NCBI GenBank assembly: GCA_040757065.1 | Contig: JBFLXR010000006.1 | Span: forward strand, 1-64,000 | DNA: 64,000 bases | From: JBFLXR01 sp040757065 | Lineage (GTDB): Bacteria > Pseudomonadota > Gammaproteobacteria > Burkholderiales > Gallionellaceae | Direction of reading: 5' to 3' | Shown here: one piece after another, positions 34,952 through 45,824 of the stretch | Position numbering within the stretch: position 1 is the stretch's first letter | How the letters are laid out: every line of letters starts with the position of its first letter | Position numbers and translations under genes: made by a program | Notes under the pieces: model-generated | What the model was told of the DNA's origin: nothing | What the model saw: only the letters and a program-made list of their open reading frames with translations | The model's database searches: none

Positions 34952-37294
34952 ATGACCTCCCGCCGCTGGTTCTACCCTGCGCTCGCTGCTATCACCCTGA
35001 TTCTGCTGCCTTTGCTGCTGCTCTTGTTTGCAGCTATGCTGACCTATCCTTCGCTGCCCTCGCTGGAAGCGCTGACCGACTACAAGCCGAAGATTCCGCT
35101 GCGCATCTACAGCGCCGAAGGCGTGCTGCTCGGCGAATTCGGCGAAGAACGCCGTGCGCTGGTCAAAATCGGCGATGTGCCCGACCTGATGAAGAAGGCG
35201 ATTCTGGCCGCCGAAGACGAACGCTTCTACGAACACGGCGGCATCGATTACATGGGCGTCATGCGCGCCGCGCTGTCCAACTTCACCTCCGGCGGAGCCA
35301 AGCAGGGCGCCAGCACCATTACCATGCAGGTCGCCCGCAACTTCTTCCTGTCCAAAGAAAAGACCTTCACCCGCAAGTTCAACGAAATGCTGCTGGCGTT
35401 CAAAATCGAACACAGCCTATCCAAAGACGAAATTCTCCAGCTCTACATCAACCAGATTTATCTGGGTCAGCGCGCCTACGGCTTCGCTTCGGCCGCGCAG
35501 ATTTACTACGGCAAGCCGCTCGGCCAGCTCACCGTAGCCGAATACGCCATGCTAGCCGGACTGCCGAAAGCGCCTTCGGCCTACAATCCGGTGGTCAACC
35601 CCAAGCGCGCCAAGCTGCGCCAGCAATACGTGCTGCGCCGCATGCACGAACTCAATTTCATCGATGATGCGCAATACGAAGCCGCGCAAAACGAGCAACT
35701 GCACGTCAAGCACAGCGCACAGGAATTCGCCGTGCCCGCCGACCACCTGACCGAACTGGTACGGCAAGAAATCTACGAAAAATATCAGGATGCAACCTAC
35801 ACCGAAGGCTTTAAGGTTTACACCACCATTCGTCAGGCGGATCAGCAAGCCGCTTACGATGCGGTGCGCAAAGGCGTGCTGGAATACGACCGCCGCCACG
35901 GCTACCGCGGCCCGGAAAGCTTCATCGACCTCGGCACGCACAGCGGCGAAGAAGCACTGGACGATGCGTTGCAAGACATTTCCGACAGCGGCGACCTACT
36001 GCCTGCCGTGGTGCTGGAAGCCAACACCAAGCGGGTGCGCGCCTACGTCAAGGGCGGCCAGAGCGCCGAGATCACCGGCGACGGCCTGAAATTCGCCCAG
36101 AATGCCCTGACCGAAAAACCGGCTCCGAACCAGCGCATTCGCCCCGGCTCGGTAATCCGCGTACAGCGCACTGAAAAAGGCCAATGGCAAATTCTGCAAC
36201 TGCCGCAGGTAGAAGCCGCCTTCGTCTCCGGCGACCCAAGCAACGGCGCAATCCATGCCATGATCGGCGGCTTCGACTTCAACCGCAACAAGTTCAACCA
36301 CGTCACGCAGGCATGGCGTCAGCCCGGCTCCAGCTTCAAGCCATTCATCTACTCGGCTGCACTGGAAAAAGGCTTCACCCCGGCCTCGGTGATTAACGAC
36401 GCACCGCTGGTCTTCGACGCCGCGCAAACCGGCAGCGAAGCCTGGCAACCGAAGAACTTCGACGGCAAATTCGAAGGCCCGATGCGCATGCGCCAAGCCC
36501 TCACCAAATCGAAGAACCTCGTGTCCATTCGTATTCTGCAAGCCATCACCCCGGAATACGCGCAAGACTACGTCACCAAATTCGGCTTCGATGCCGCCAA
36601 GCACCCGCCCTACCTCACCATGGCGCTCGGTGCAGGCTCGGTTACACCGATGCAAATGCTCGCCGGCTACTCCATCTTCGCCAACGGCGGCGCGCGCGTG
36701 AAACCCTACTATATCGAGCGCATCGAAGCCGCCAACGGCACCGTGCTGAGCAAAGCCAACCCGGTTATCGCCGGCATGAATGCCGAACAAGCCATCGACG
36801 TGCGCAACGCCTTCACCATGGTCAGCATGATGCAAGACGTGGTGCGCCGCGGCACCGCCACCCGCGCCATGCAACTCGGCCGACAAGATCTGGCGGGCAA
36901 AACCGGCACCACCAGCGAATCGGTCGACGCGTGGTTCTGCGGCTTCCAACCCACTCTGGTCGGTATCGCATGGATCGGCTTCGACACCCCGCGCAGCCTC
37001 GGCGGTGCAGAAACCGGCGGACAAGCCGCCCTGCCGATCTGGATTTACTACATGGGCAAAGCGCTGAAGGGCGTGCCGGAAGCCACCTACAGCATGCCGC
37101 CGCGCATGAACGCCGTCCGCATCAACGACAGCGGCCATGCCGACCCGAGCGGCCCGCTGACCGAATACTTCTACGAGGAGAACGTACCGGGTGCGGGCGG
37201 CAATGCCCCGGCGACCGCCCCGGCAGCAGGCGCCCCCGCAGCGCCGCCTGCACCGAAAAAACCGGGCGAATCCTTCCTAGACCAACTGTTCTAG
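34952..37294 (+). CDS. mrcA: Penicillin-binding protein 1A (bifunctional glycosyltransferase/transpeptidase)
   Basis: 780 residues from MTSRRW, where the membrane anchor begins (TM about 8-31). The glycosyltransferase domain has EDERFYEHGG with the catalytic glutamate and GASTITMQVARN. The transpeptidase domain shows SxxK in PGSSFKPF, SKN and KTGTT. The C-terminal tail is Ala/Pro-rich. It polymerises and cross-links peptidoglycan in the periplasm. Divergence from pilM is the common arrangement (ponA-pilM). Confidence 0.95.
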   Translation: MTSRRWFYPALAAITLILLPLLLLLFAAMLTYPSLPSLEALTDYKPKIPLRIYSAEGVLLGEFGEERRALVKIGDVPDLMKKAILAAEDERFYEHGGIDYMGVMRAALSNFTSGGAKQGASTITMQVARNFFLSKEKTFTRKFNEMLLAFKIEHSLSKDEILQLYINQIYLGQRAYGFASAAQIYYGKPLGQLTVAEYAMLAGLPKAPSAYNPVVNPKRAKLRQQYVLRRMHELNFIDDAQYEAAQNEQLHVKHSAQEFAVPADHLTELVRQEIYEKYQDATYTEGFKVYTTIRQADQQAAYDAVRKGVLEYDRRHGYRGPESFIDLGTHSGEEALDDALQDISDSGDLLPAVVLEANTKRVRAYVKGGQSAEITGDGLKFAQNALTEKPAPNQRIRPGSVIRVQRTEKGQWQILQLPQVEAAFVSGDPSNGAIHAMIGGFDFNRNKFNHVTQAWRQPGSSFKPFIYSAALEKGFTPASVINDAPLVFDAAQTGSEAWQPKNFDGKFEGPMRMRQALTKSKNLVSIRILQAITPEYAQDYVTKFGFDAAKHPPYLTMALGAGSVTPMQMLAGYSIFANGGARVKPYYIERIEAANGTVLSKANPVIAGMNAEQAIDVRNAFTMVSMMQDVVRRGTATRAMQLGRQDLAGKTGTTSESVDAWFCGFQPTLVGIAWIGFDTPRSLGGAETGGQAALPIWIYYMGKALKGVPEATYSMPPRMNAVRINDSGHADPSGPLTEYFYEENVPGAGGNAPATAPAAGAPAAPPAPKKPGESFLDQLF

Positions 37295-37320
37295 GCGGCA
37301 GCGCGGGATATGGATCGGCA

Positions 37321-37932
37321 ATGAGCAGAGACCACAGCTCCCGGCGCGACCTGATGCGCGAAGAACTCGCGCATCTCGCCGCCCGCCTGATGGCCGAAAG
37401 CGGCATTACCGACTACGCCTACGCCAAGCGCAAAGCCGCCAAACAAATGGGCGTGCCGGACTCGCACCACCTGCCCAGCAATCAGGAAGTCGAAGCCGCC
37501 CTGCGCAGCTTCCGCGCCCTTTACCAGCGCGACAGCCACCCCGCCGTATTGCGCCAACTGCGCGAAGAAGCGCTGGACACCATGCGCCTGCTCGCACCGT
37601 TCGGCCCCTACCTCACCGGCTCGGTACTCGACGGCACCGCCGGCGAACAATCCGACATCAACCTCACCGTCTATTCCGACGACGAAAAATCCGTACTGAT
37701 GTTCCTGCTGAAACACAACCTCCCCTTCGCAGGCGGAGAATGGCGCACCCACTTCGGCGGAAGAACGCAGACCGTCCCCAGCTTCACCCTCGAAACCCCC
37801 TCCGGCGTACCCGTACACATCGTCGTCCTGCCGGAAAACGCCCGCCACAACGGCAAACGCAAACCCGAAACCCACGCCGACACCGCCGCCGTGGAAACCC
37901 TGCTTGCGGTAACGGAAAATCCTGCGGAGTAG
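37321..37932 (+). CDS. Conserved hypothetical protein with nucleotidyltransferase-like core
   Basis: 203 residues starting 26 bases after the PBP1a gene on the same strand. A helical N-terminal half (RREL, KAAKQMGVPDSHHLPSNQEVEAALRSF) precedes LTGSVLDGTAGEQSDINLTVYSDD, which resembles the GS-x(9)-DxD pattern of the nucleotidyltransferase superfamily, although the first aspartate region is degenerate. The family is widespread in betaproteobacteria, and some records carry a doubtful UDP-N-acetylmuramate-alanine ligase label. Function unknown. Confidence 0.6.
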   Translation: MSRDHSSRRDLMREELAHLAARLMAESGITDYAYAKRKAAKQMGVPDSHHLPSNQEVEAALRSFRALYQRDSHPAVLRQLREEALDTMRLLAPFGPYLTGSVLDGTAGEQSDINLTVYSDDEKSVLMFLLKHNLPFAGGEWRTHFGGRTQTVPSFTLETPSGVPVHIVVLPENARHNGKRKPETHADTAAVETLLAVTENPAE

Positions 37933-38138
37933 AACGACAGGCTCAACCTCCACCCCAGATGATTAGGCGGGAGTTGTTCATGCTTTAGCTGTTCGTTATT
38001 ATGTGAGCAGCAATTTCTTAGGCCATCGGAGAAATCAGTCTAACTATGTGTATTGCATACGATGGTGTGATTATCATTACTCAGGCATGTCTATCCGCAG
38101 ACTAACTGTAAGCCGCTGCATTTATAGCTATTTATCTA

Positions 38139-38450
38139 ATGAAGAAAATTTATCTGCTTCTTTGTATTGTTGGTGTTCTACTGCCTTTTGCTACTTTCTT
38201 TCCTTGGCTAAGTGCGCATGGACTGGCGTTCCATCTACTCGCACAGCAAGCCTTCTCAGAACCAGTATCTGCATTCGCATGGGTTGATGTACTCGTTTCA
38301 GCGGTAGCACTTCTCACCTTTATGCTTCACCAACAACGTGTCCGTCCAGTAAAGGGTCTATGGATGGCTGTTGCTGGTTTGTTTTGTGTTGGCGTGTCTT
38401 TTGCGCTTCCCCTGTATCTTTATTTGCGCGAACGCAGTGAAGTGACCTAG
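38139..38450 (+). CDS. DUF2834 small membrane protein
   Basis: 103 residues with three TM segments (about 5-22, 47-64, 77-94). The patterns FFPWLSAHGL, SEPVSAFAWVDVLVSA and VGVSFALPLYLYLRE match DUF2834. The role is unknown. It begins a low-GC islet of about 1.1 kb between core genes; the 200 bases upstream are AT-rich and hold no gene. Confidence 0.75.
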   Translation: MKKIYLLLCIVGVLLPFATFFPWLSAHGLAFHLLAQQAFSEPVSAFAWVDVLVSAVALLTFMLHQQRVRPVKGLWMAVAGLFCVGVSFALPLYLYLRERSEVT

Positions 38451-38513
38451 CACCTCACTCAAGCCCCCTGCCCCATTTGATCTGCGTTATGCGCCTATTT
38501 GAAGAAGATACTT

Positions 38514-39056
38514 ATGAAGATTGCTAAGATTACACTGATTACTGGCGCGCTCGTATTGACCGGATGCGCGAATCCACTCAACCGCGTCACCTCAGACAAT
38601 TATGAGGAGACATGTATTGCCGCTGAGCAGAATGGCCGATTGCAGGTTGCCGAAGAAGCCTGCTACCGTGCCCTTGTTAACGTTGACTTAGGCAATCTTG
38701 GACCAAAATTAAAGTCTCAGCGTCTATATAACCTTGGGCGCATCAAGCGTCAGCTTGCCAAATTCTCAGAAGCCGAGCAATTATTCAGAGAGTCACTAGC
38801 CATTGAAGAAAAACTCTCCAGCCCAACTGATTCAAAGATTGGTCGCCGTTTGATTGAGTTATCCGTCAGCCTTGCCGGTCAAGAAAAGTGGAGTGAGGGA
38901 GCCCAATATCTTGAAAGAGCACTTTCAATAATCCCGCAGTTTTCGGGACATGAGCGCTCATATACTGCCGCAGTTTTAAGGCAATTTTCAAAGCATTTAT
39001 CGAGTCAAACCGCTCTTGCTGAGCGGTTTGAAAATGCAGCAACTTCACTTCGTTGA
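38514..39056 (+). CDS. Putative TPR-containing lipoprotein
   Basis: 180 residues. The signal MKIAKITLITGALVLTGC has Cys18 in a good lipobox. The mature part consists of helical pairs resembling tetratricopeptide repeats (SQRLYNLGRIKRQLAKFSEAEQLF, EKWSEGAQYLERALSI), which act as protein-binding scaffolds. A TTG 15 bases upstream is a poorer start. It follows the DUF2834 gene on the same strand in a low-GC islet. The partner is unknown. Confidence 0.65.
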   Translation: MKIAKITLITGALVLTGCANPLNRVTSDNYEETCIAAEQNGRLQVAEEACYRALVNVDLGNLGPKLKSQRLYNLGRIKRQLAKFSEAEQLFRESLAIEEKLSSPTDSKIGRRLIELSVSLAGQEKWSEGAQYLERALSIIPQFSGHERSYTAAVLRQFSKHLSSQTALAERFENAATSLR

Positions 39057-39115
39057 AGACGACCCCCTGCTCAAACGTTGATCAAGGGTACCGCTTACGC
39101 TCACTGCGCTTCTGA

Positions 39116-40435
39116 TCACTGCACCGACTTGTTTACATTGCTCAGGTCGGTTTCGTTCAAGGTGCCGGCGGCGGCCTTGAGACGCAGACGGTTCATCAGG
39201 TAGTTGTATTCGGCCTGCAGTAAGTCGCGGCGGGTGGAGAAGAGTTGTTGCTGGGCATTCAGCACGTCCAGATTGGTACGCACGCCGACTTCTTGCCCGG
39301 TTTTGCTAGCATCGAGCAGGCTTTCGCTGGATTTGAGCGCTTGTTGCAGCGCCCTTACTTGCGCCGCGCCGTTGGCTACGCCGAGATAGGCCTGACGGGT
39401 TTGCACCGAGACGCTGCGGCGGGCGAATTCGAGGTCTTGCCGCGCTTTTTCGCGGTTGGCATCGGCTTCGCGCCATTTCGATTGCGTTAAGCCGCCCTGA
39501 AACAGCGGCATGTTCAGCACCACGCCGACCGAGGTCATGCGGTTATCGTTCGGCCCGAAGGTGCCGCCGGTCGCGTAATTTTTGTTGTAGTTCGCCACCA
39601 GATCGACGGTCGGCAAATGCCCGCCCGCTGCTTTGGAGACTTCTTTGTCGGCCAGTTCCGCGCCGATTTTGGCCGCCTCGACTTGCGGGTTGTGCTGTTG
39701 CGCTTCGTCGTCCCACTTGTCGATTTGTTCGGGCTGCAGCGGACTGAGGTCAAGCTCGGCCGCCAGCGGGCGCAGGTCTTCGGCAGGCTTGCCGGTCAGT
39801 TGCTGCAAGGCGCGTTTTCTGATTTCCAGATTGCTCTGCGCGGCGATTTCCTGCGCGACCACCAGATCGTAGCGGGCTTGCGCTTCGTGGGTATCGGTAA
39901 TAGTTGCGGTGCCGACTTCGAAATTACGCTTGGCTTGTTCCAGTTGTTCGGAAATCGCGGTTTTCTGCGCGGCGGCCAGTTGGACGTTGTCTTGTGCCAG
40001 CAGCACATCGAAATAGGCTTGCGATACGCGCAGGATCAAATCCTGTTCGGCTGCGTGGAACTGTGCATCGGCCAGCGCCACTTGCAGGTCGGACTGGCTG
40101 TAGGCGATCCAGTTTTGCTGACGGAACAGCGGTTGCACCAGCGAGGCGCCGTAGCCGTGGGTGTTGTAACGGGCAACGCCGGAACGCAGAAAGCCGGGAT
40201 TCTGGTAATGCACCAGATTGTCGTTATAGGTGGTGTTGGCCGAGAGATTGACGCTCGGCAGCAGCAGCGAACGGCCTTGCGCTAGCTTCTCTTGCCCGGC
40301 CTGATGTGTTGCTCTCGCGGCAGCGAAGGTCGGGTCTTGCCCCTGCGCGGCATGGTAGGCATCCAGCAGATCGGCGGAAAGCGCCGGCGCGGAAGCCAGC
40401 GCAGCCAACAGCAAAGTAAGGGTTTTCAGTTTCAT
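39116..40435 (-). CDS. tolC: TolC-family outer-membrane efflux protein
   Basis: 439 residues. A signal peptide (about 1-20, APALSA) is followed by two outer-membrane efflux domains; the internal repeat is visible in the paired helices QAYFDVLLAQDNVQLA and QAYLGVANGAAQVRAL. The length and the YNYLMNRLRLKAAAGTL ending are typical of TolC. It forms the trimeric exit duct for type I secretion and RND pumps. It follows the methyltransferase gene by 84 bases; no inner-membrane partner is nearby. Confidence 0.93.
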   Translation of the reverse strand: MKLKTLTLLLAALASAPALSADLLDAYHAAQGQDPTFAAARATHQAGQEKLAQGRSLLLPSVNLSANTTYNDNLVHYQNPGFLRSGVARYNTHGYGASLVQPLFRQQNWIAYSQSDLQVALADAQFHAAEQDLILRVSQAYFDVLLAQDNVQLAAAQKTAISEQLEQAKRNFEVGTATITDTHEAQARYDLVVAQEIAAQSNLEIRKRALQQLTGKPAEDLRPLAAELDLSPLQPEQIDKWDDEAQQHNPQVEAAKIGAELADKEVSKAAGGHLPTVDLVANYNKNYATGGTFGPNDNRMTSVGVVLNMPLFQGGLTQSKWREADANREKARQDLEFARRSVSVQTRQAYLGVANGAAQVRALQQALKSSESLLDASKTGQEVGVRTNLDVLNAQQQLFSTRRDLLQAEYNYLMNRLRLKAAAGTLNETDLSNVNKSVQ

Positions 40436-40519
40436 TTAGCAGCGCCCCGTATATTAGAGTTTTCTAATGCTACAGCAAAATCACCAAAAAACGCAAATCC
40501 GGTCGCGCCGCCCATCCGG

Positions 40520-41161
40520 TCAGAATGTGAAACGGCTTGGCTGAATTGCGTTTTGCAACGGCGCGACGTTGGTTTCGAACAGCGAAACCGTCTCGAACGT
40601 GCCGGGTGCGACGCAGGTAATGCGGCGCGCATCCATCACGGGCGCATCGCCCACGATCGCGAACAAACGGCCGCCGATCTTGAGGCTTTCCAAAAATGCT
40701 TCCGGCAGCACCGGCACCGAGCCGGTCAGGATGATCGCATCGTACTCGCCCGCCCAACCCTGTGCGGCATCGCCGGTGTGCAGCGACACATTCGCCAGCT
40801 TGCAGGCCGCCAGCTTTTCCGCTGCGGAAGCTGCCAGTTCGGATACGATTTCCACACTGGTCACGTGTTTGACCAGACGCGCCAGCATCGCAGTCAGATA
40901 ACCGCTGCCGGTACCGACTTCCAGCACGCTATCGCCGCCACGCAAATTCAGCTCTTGCAGCGCGCGGGCTTCCAGCTTCGGCTGCCACATCGACACGCCA
41001 TGTCCGAGCGGAATTTCCATATCCATGAACGCCAGCGCCTGATGCTCGGCGGGCACGAAAAGCTCGCGCTTCACTTTTTTCATCAGGTCGAGCACGCGCG
41101 CATCCAGCACGTCCCACGGGCGAACCTGCTGCTCCACCATATTGAATCTGGCCAATTCCAT
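40520..41161 (-). CDS. Protein-L-isoaspartate O-methyltransferase-like protein
   Basis: 213 residues from the ATG (MELARFN) that follows GGAGG by nine bases. The Rossmann SAM motif is LEVGTGSGYLTAML, and PLGHGVSMWQP replaces the usual G-x-T-x-S-x-P active loop, so the repair activity is uncertain. Family members convert isoaspartyl residues back to aspartate. The gene upstream of tolC is of this family in many betaproteobacteria. Confidence 0.8.
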   Translation of the reverse strand: MELARFNMVEQQVRPWDVLDARVLDLMKKVKRELFVPAEHQALAFMDMEIPLGHGVSMWQPKLEARALQELNLRGGDSVLEVGTGSGYLTAMLARLVKHVTSVEIVSELAASAAEKLAACKLANVSLHTGDAAQGWAGEYDAIILTGSVPVLPEAFLESLKIGGRLFAIVGDAPVMDARRITCVAPGTFETVSLFETNVAPLQNAIQPSRFTF

Positions 41162-41285
41162 GCTGTTCATCCTCCCCTTCTCCCCGGGCAAAACTTCGTT
41201 ATGAAACGCGCAGTATAGCAAGCGCCTTGCCGACGCTCAACGCCATCCGGCTTGCTTTTGCGCCGCCTTTCCAGTACCTTGCGTG

Positions 41286-41368
41286 CCTGCGTGGGGGTCT
41301 TCGCAATCGAAGTGAGATATACCCTTTGAACCTGTACGGGTAATGCCGTCGTAGGGAAGCGTGCCACT
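41286..41368 (+). ncRNA. TPP riboswitch (THI element)
   Basis: The stretch contains the THI-box core: GGGGT near the start, GTGAGATATACCC, then TTTGAACCTG, GGTAATGCC and CGTAGGGAAG. This is the thiamine pyrophosphate aptamer, placed 48 bases before thiC. Binding of TPP is expected to turn off thiC. Confidence 0.95.
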
Positions 41369-41387
41369 GTGTCTAAAAACGGCGGCG

Positions 41388-41410
41388 GTGCTCCCTGCAT
41401 TTTGGAGCAC
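41388..41410 (+). promoter_or_regulatory. SD-sequestering hairpin of the thiC riboswitch
   Basis: GTGCTCC (41388-41394) pairs with GGAGCAC (41404-41410) across a nine-base loop. GGAG is the thiC ribosome-binding site, eight bases before ATG 41416. No T-run follows, so the switch probably acts on translation initiation. Confidence 0.65.
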
Positions 41411-41415
41411 TAAGC

Positions 41416-43293
<1,878 letters not shown>

Positions 43294-43311
43294 GCCTTTT
43301 GAGGTGCGCTC

Positions 43312-45048
43312 ATGATTACCAGGTTCTCATTCATTGGCCTGCTGCAGGGCGTATGGCTCTGGGCCTGGTGGAGATTGGTGAATGACACCACTCCTTGGTT
43401 CCCGCTAAGTTTACCGACCAAAGAGGCGTTGCTATATCTGGGATTAGCAGCACCTCTCAGCGCGTATCTGACTGCTAGCCATCCTACGCTCTCAGCAAAA
43501 AAACGCCGTTATATTATTGCGGGAGTGGCGGTGCTATTTGCTCTGCTAGGGTGGTGGGACGGCTGGATGTGGATTCAGCCCGAATCACCAGACCGACGTT
43601 TACTGCTCGTGCACATGCTTTTCCCGAATCTGCTGCCCGCAGGCGTTCTGGGATTCATGTTGATTCCATTGCTGATGCATTTTGATATGCACAGCAAACG
43701 CTGGTCTTATCACGCACTTTTTGAAACGGCTTGGCGGAATATCATTGCGTGTCTGTCAGCAGCCATCCTGACCGGATTGTTCTGGGGCGTACTTCATTCC
43801 AGTGCGGCATTATTCAAGCTGATTGGCGTAGATTTTCTGGAAATCCAGCTTCAGAAGCCATTCTTCGTGAGTGCCCTCAGCGGTGTGGCTTTTGGTGGGG
43901 GCATAGCCTTCAGTTTTGTCCGCGCAGAATTGATAGTTTCGCTGCGCCGTTTTGCTTGCTTGCTTCAAAGCTGGCTGTTGCCGTTGATGCTGATGTTTAT
44001 TGCAATTTGGGTGGCTTCCTTGCTTTTCACGGGGGTCGGGCCGCTTTTTGCGACAAAGAGCGCCGCATTTATCTTGCTTTGGTGTATGGCTCTTTGCATC
44101 GCTTATGCGAATGCAGTTTATCAGGATGGGCAAACGCCGCCCCCTTTTGGCACAAAGCTTAATCGCATCATTGCATGGCTGTGGTTGTGCCTGCCGGTCT
44201 TGTTGTTTCTGGCGTGGCAAGCCATGGGTATGCGCATCGCACAGCACGGCTGGACGGAAGATCGGGTTTGGGGTGTGTTTGTGCTGCTGAACGTATCTTT
44301 GTACGTTCTTGGCTACAGTTGGTCAGCTTGGCGCAAGTCTGCCTGGCTTGGTTCGATAGGTACTACCAATATCGTGACTGCAGTTTTTATGTCGCTGGGC
44401 CTGTTGGCGCTACTTTCACCACTTGCTTCACCCAGCAGAATTGCGGCTAACAGCCAGATCGAACGTCTCCTGGCACAGAAAATCACCCCTGAGACTTTTG
44501 ATTATGACCACCTGCGCTGGCATGCGGGCAAGTATGGCCTACAGGCATTGCAGAATTTAGCAAATGGGGTAGACCATCCGATGCGGGCTCTTATTGCCTC
44601 CAACGCCAAAATCAGCCTGAGCCAAAAGTCCGCCTATCAAAATCAACCGCAAAATGTTCAAGGTGATGTGCCATTACGCGAACTTATCCGCCCCATCCCG
44701 GATAGTGCAGTACTTGAAGACGCACTTCTGAAGGCCATCTCCGATAACCGCCGAGATGACAATTGTCGCTGGTCAACCAGCAATTGCGTAGTGTGGTTTG
44801 TTGACTTGGACGACAATGGAAGCAAGGAGGCAATCTTGTTTTCGAAGCAGCCTGGGTATTTTATTTCGACCGTGTTTGAAAGACAGGGGGAGCAGTATCG
44901 GAGAATTGGGGTTCTGCGAAATATGCTCACTGTGAACGACTGGGGAAGGCTGATATCCGATTTGGAGCAAAACAATTTTAAGCTTGTGCCTTACAAGTGG
45001 CGTGATATCGAACTGGCCGGGAAGCGAAGCTCGGTTATACCTGAATAA
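43312..45048 (+). CDS. DUF4153-type multi-pass membrane protein
   Basis: 578 residues with about nine to eleven hydrophobic segments in the first 400 residues and a soluble C-terminal domain. The opening FSFIGLLQGVWLWAWW and the overall plan fit DUF4153. The C-terminal part contains DLDDNGSKEAILF, a calcium-loop-like DxDxNG motif that may bind a metal. GC content is visibly lower than in thiC, suggesting later acquisition. It starts 18 bases after thiC but is probably unrelated to thiamine. Confidence 0.65.
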   Translation: MITRFSFIGLLQGVWLWAWWRLVNDTTPWFPLSLPTKEALLYLGLAAPLSAYLTASHPTLSAKKRRYIIAGVAVLFALLGWWDGWMWIQPESPDRRLLLVHMLFPNLLPAGVLGFMLIPLLMHFDMHSKRWSYHALFETAWRNIIACLSAAILTGLFWGVLHSSAALFKLIGVDFLEIQLQKPFFVSALSGVAFGGGIAFSFVRAELIVSLRRFACLLQSWLLPLMLMFIAIWVASLLFTGVGPLFATKSAAFILLWCMALCIAYANAVYQDGQTPPPFGTKLNRIIAWLWLCLPVLLFLAWQAMGMRIAQHGWTEDRVWGVFVLLNVSLYVLGYSWSAWRKSAWLGSIGTTNIVTAVFMSLGLLALLSPLASPSRIAANSQIERLLAQKITPETFDYDHLRWHAGKYGLQALQNLANGVDHPMRALIASNAKISLSQKSAYQNQPQNVQGDVPLRELIRPIPDSAVLEDALLKAISDNRRDDNCRWSTSNCVVWFVDLDDNGSKEAILFSKQPGYFISTVFERQGEQYRRIGVLRNMLTVNDWGRLISDLEQNNFKLVPYKWRDIELAGKRSSVIPE

Positions 45049-45049
45049 C

Positions 45050-45325
45050 ATGCCCCGACCTGTAGAAGCATTCATCTGCCGGGAAGGCTGCGCTGCCTGC
45101 TGCATCGCTCCTTCCATCGCTTCACTCTTGCCGGGCATGCCGCAGGGCAAACCGGCGGGAGTGCCGTGTGTGCAGCTCGATGCCGCCTTGCGTTGCAAGG
45201 TGTTCGGCAAGCCCGAGCGTCCGGCGTTTTGCGGCGGATTGCAGCCCTCGGTTGAAATGTGCGGGGCCACGCGCGAGCATGCGCTGGCGTGGCTGAGCGC
45301 ACTGGAGCAGGCCACGCGCCCTTAG
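45050..45325 (+). CDS. YkgJ-type cysteine-cluster protein
   Basis: 91 residues starting one base after the stop of the previous gene. Cysteines occur as CREGCAACC near the N-terminus (C-x3-C-x2-CC), then CVQLDAALRC and FCGG...MCG. This pattern is that of the YkgJ zinc/iron-chelating family, whose function is unknown. An in-frame upstream ATG lies inside the previous gene and is ignored. Confidence 0.75.
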   Translation: MPRPVEAFICREGCAACCIAPSIASLLPGMPQGKPAGVPCVQLDAALRCKVFGKPERPAFCGGLQPSVEMCGATREHALAWLSALEQATRP

Positions 45326-45334
45326 GAAGACACG

Positions 45335-45568
45335 ATGAGGATTCCTGCCAAATACGGACACATACTTTTCGGCGGCTTGCTGTCGGCCATTATGGTGACG
45401 GTGGTTTCCGGCACGGTGGTGCTGGTGAACCAAGGCTATGGCCCGTCCTTTTTCGCGCAATGGCTGCGCGGCTTTTCGATTGCCTGGCCGGTGGCGTTTC
45501 CCACGGTGCTGGTGGTTGCACCCTTGGTGCGCAAGATCGTTGCCCGGCTGACCACCCCTGCAAACTAG
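45335..45568 (+). CDS. DUF2798 small membrane protein
   Basis: 77 residues with two TM segments (about 8-30 and 46-64) and the pattern FFAQWLRGFSIAWPVAFP, which matches DUF2798. It starts nine bases after the cysteine-cluster gene. The role is unknown. Confidence 0.75.
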   Translation: MRIPAKYGHILFGGLLSAIMVTVVSGTVVLVNQGYGPSFFAQWLRGFSIAWPVAFPTVLVVAPLVRKIVARLTTPAN

Positions 45569-45614
45569 GGGTTGCACCGATTCTGCGCCCCGTCCGACAC
45601 GGTATAATTACTGC

Positions 45615-45818
45615 ATGCGCCCTGCTTCTCCTCCCGACGAAATCACTGCCGACTGTCCTTGCGTAGGGCATTGCACCACTGCGCTCGGCGACGATGTGTG
45701 CCGCAGTTGCCTGCGCACGCTGGAAGAGGTGATTCGCTGGCCGGAGATGACCGAAGCCGAGCGCCGCCAAGTCAATCAGCGCATTGCCGCGCTGCCCGAA
45801 AAACCTCATTCGCATTAG
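45615..45818 (+). CDS. DUF1289 protein
   Basis: 67 residues. CPCVGHC, then CRSCLRTLEEVIRWPEM, give the C-x3-C...C-x2-C-x-RT pattern of DUF1289, presumably a small metal-binding protein. It lies six bases before uppP. Confidence 0.85.
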   Translation: MRPASPPDEITADCPCVGHCTTALGDDVCRSCLRTLEEVIRWPEMTEAERRQVNQRIAALPEKPHSH

Positions 45819-45824
45819 GATTGC

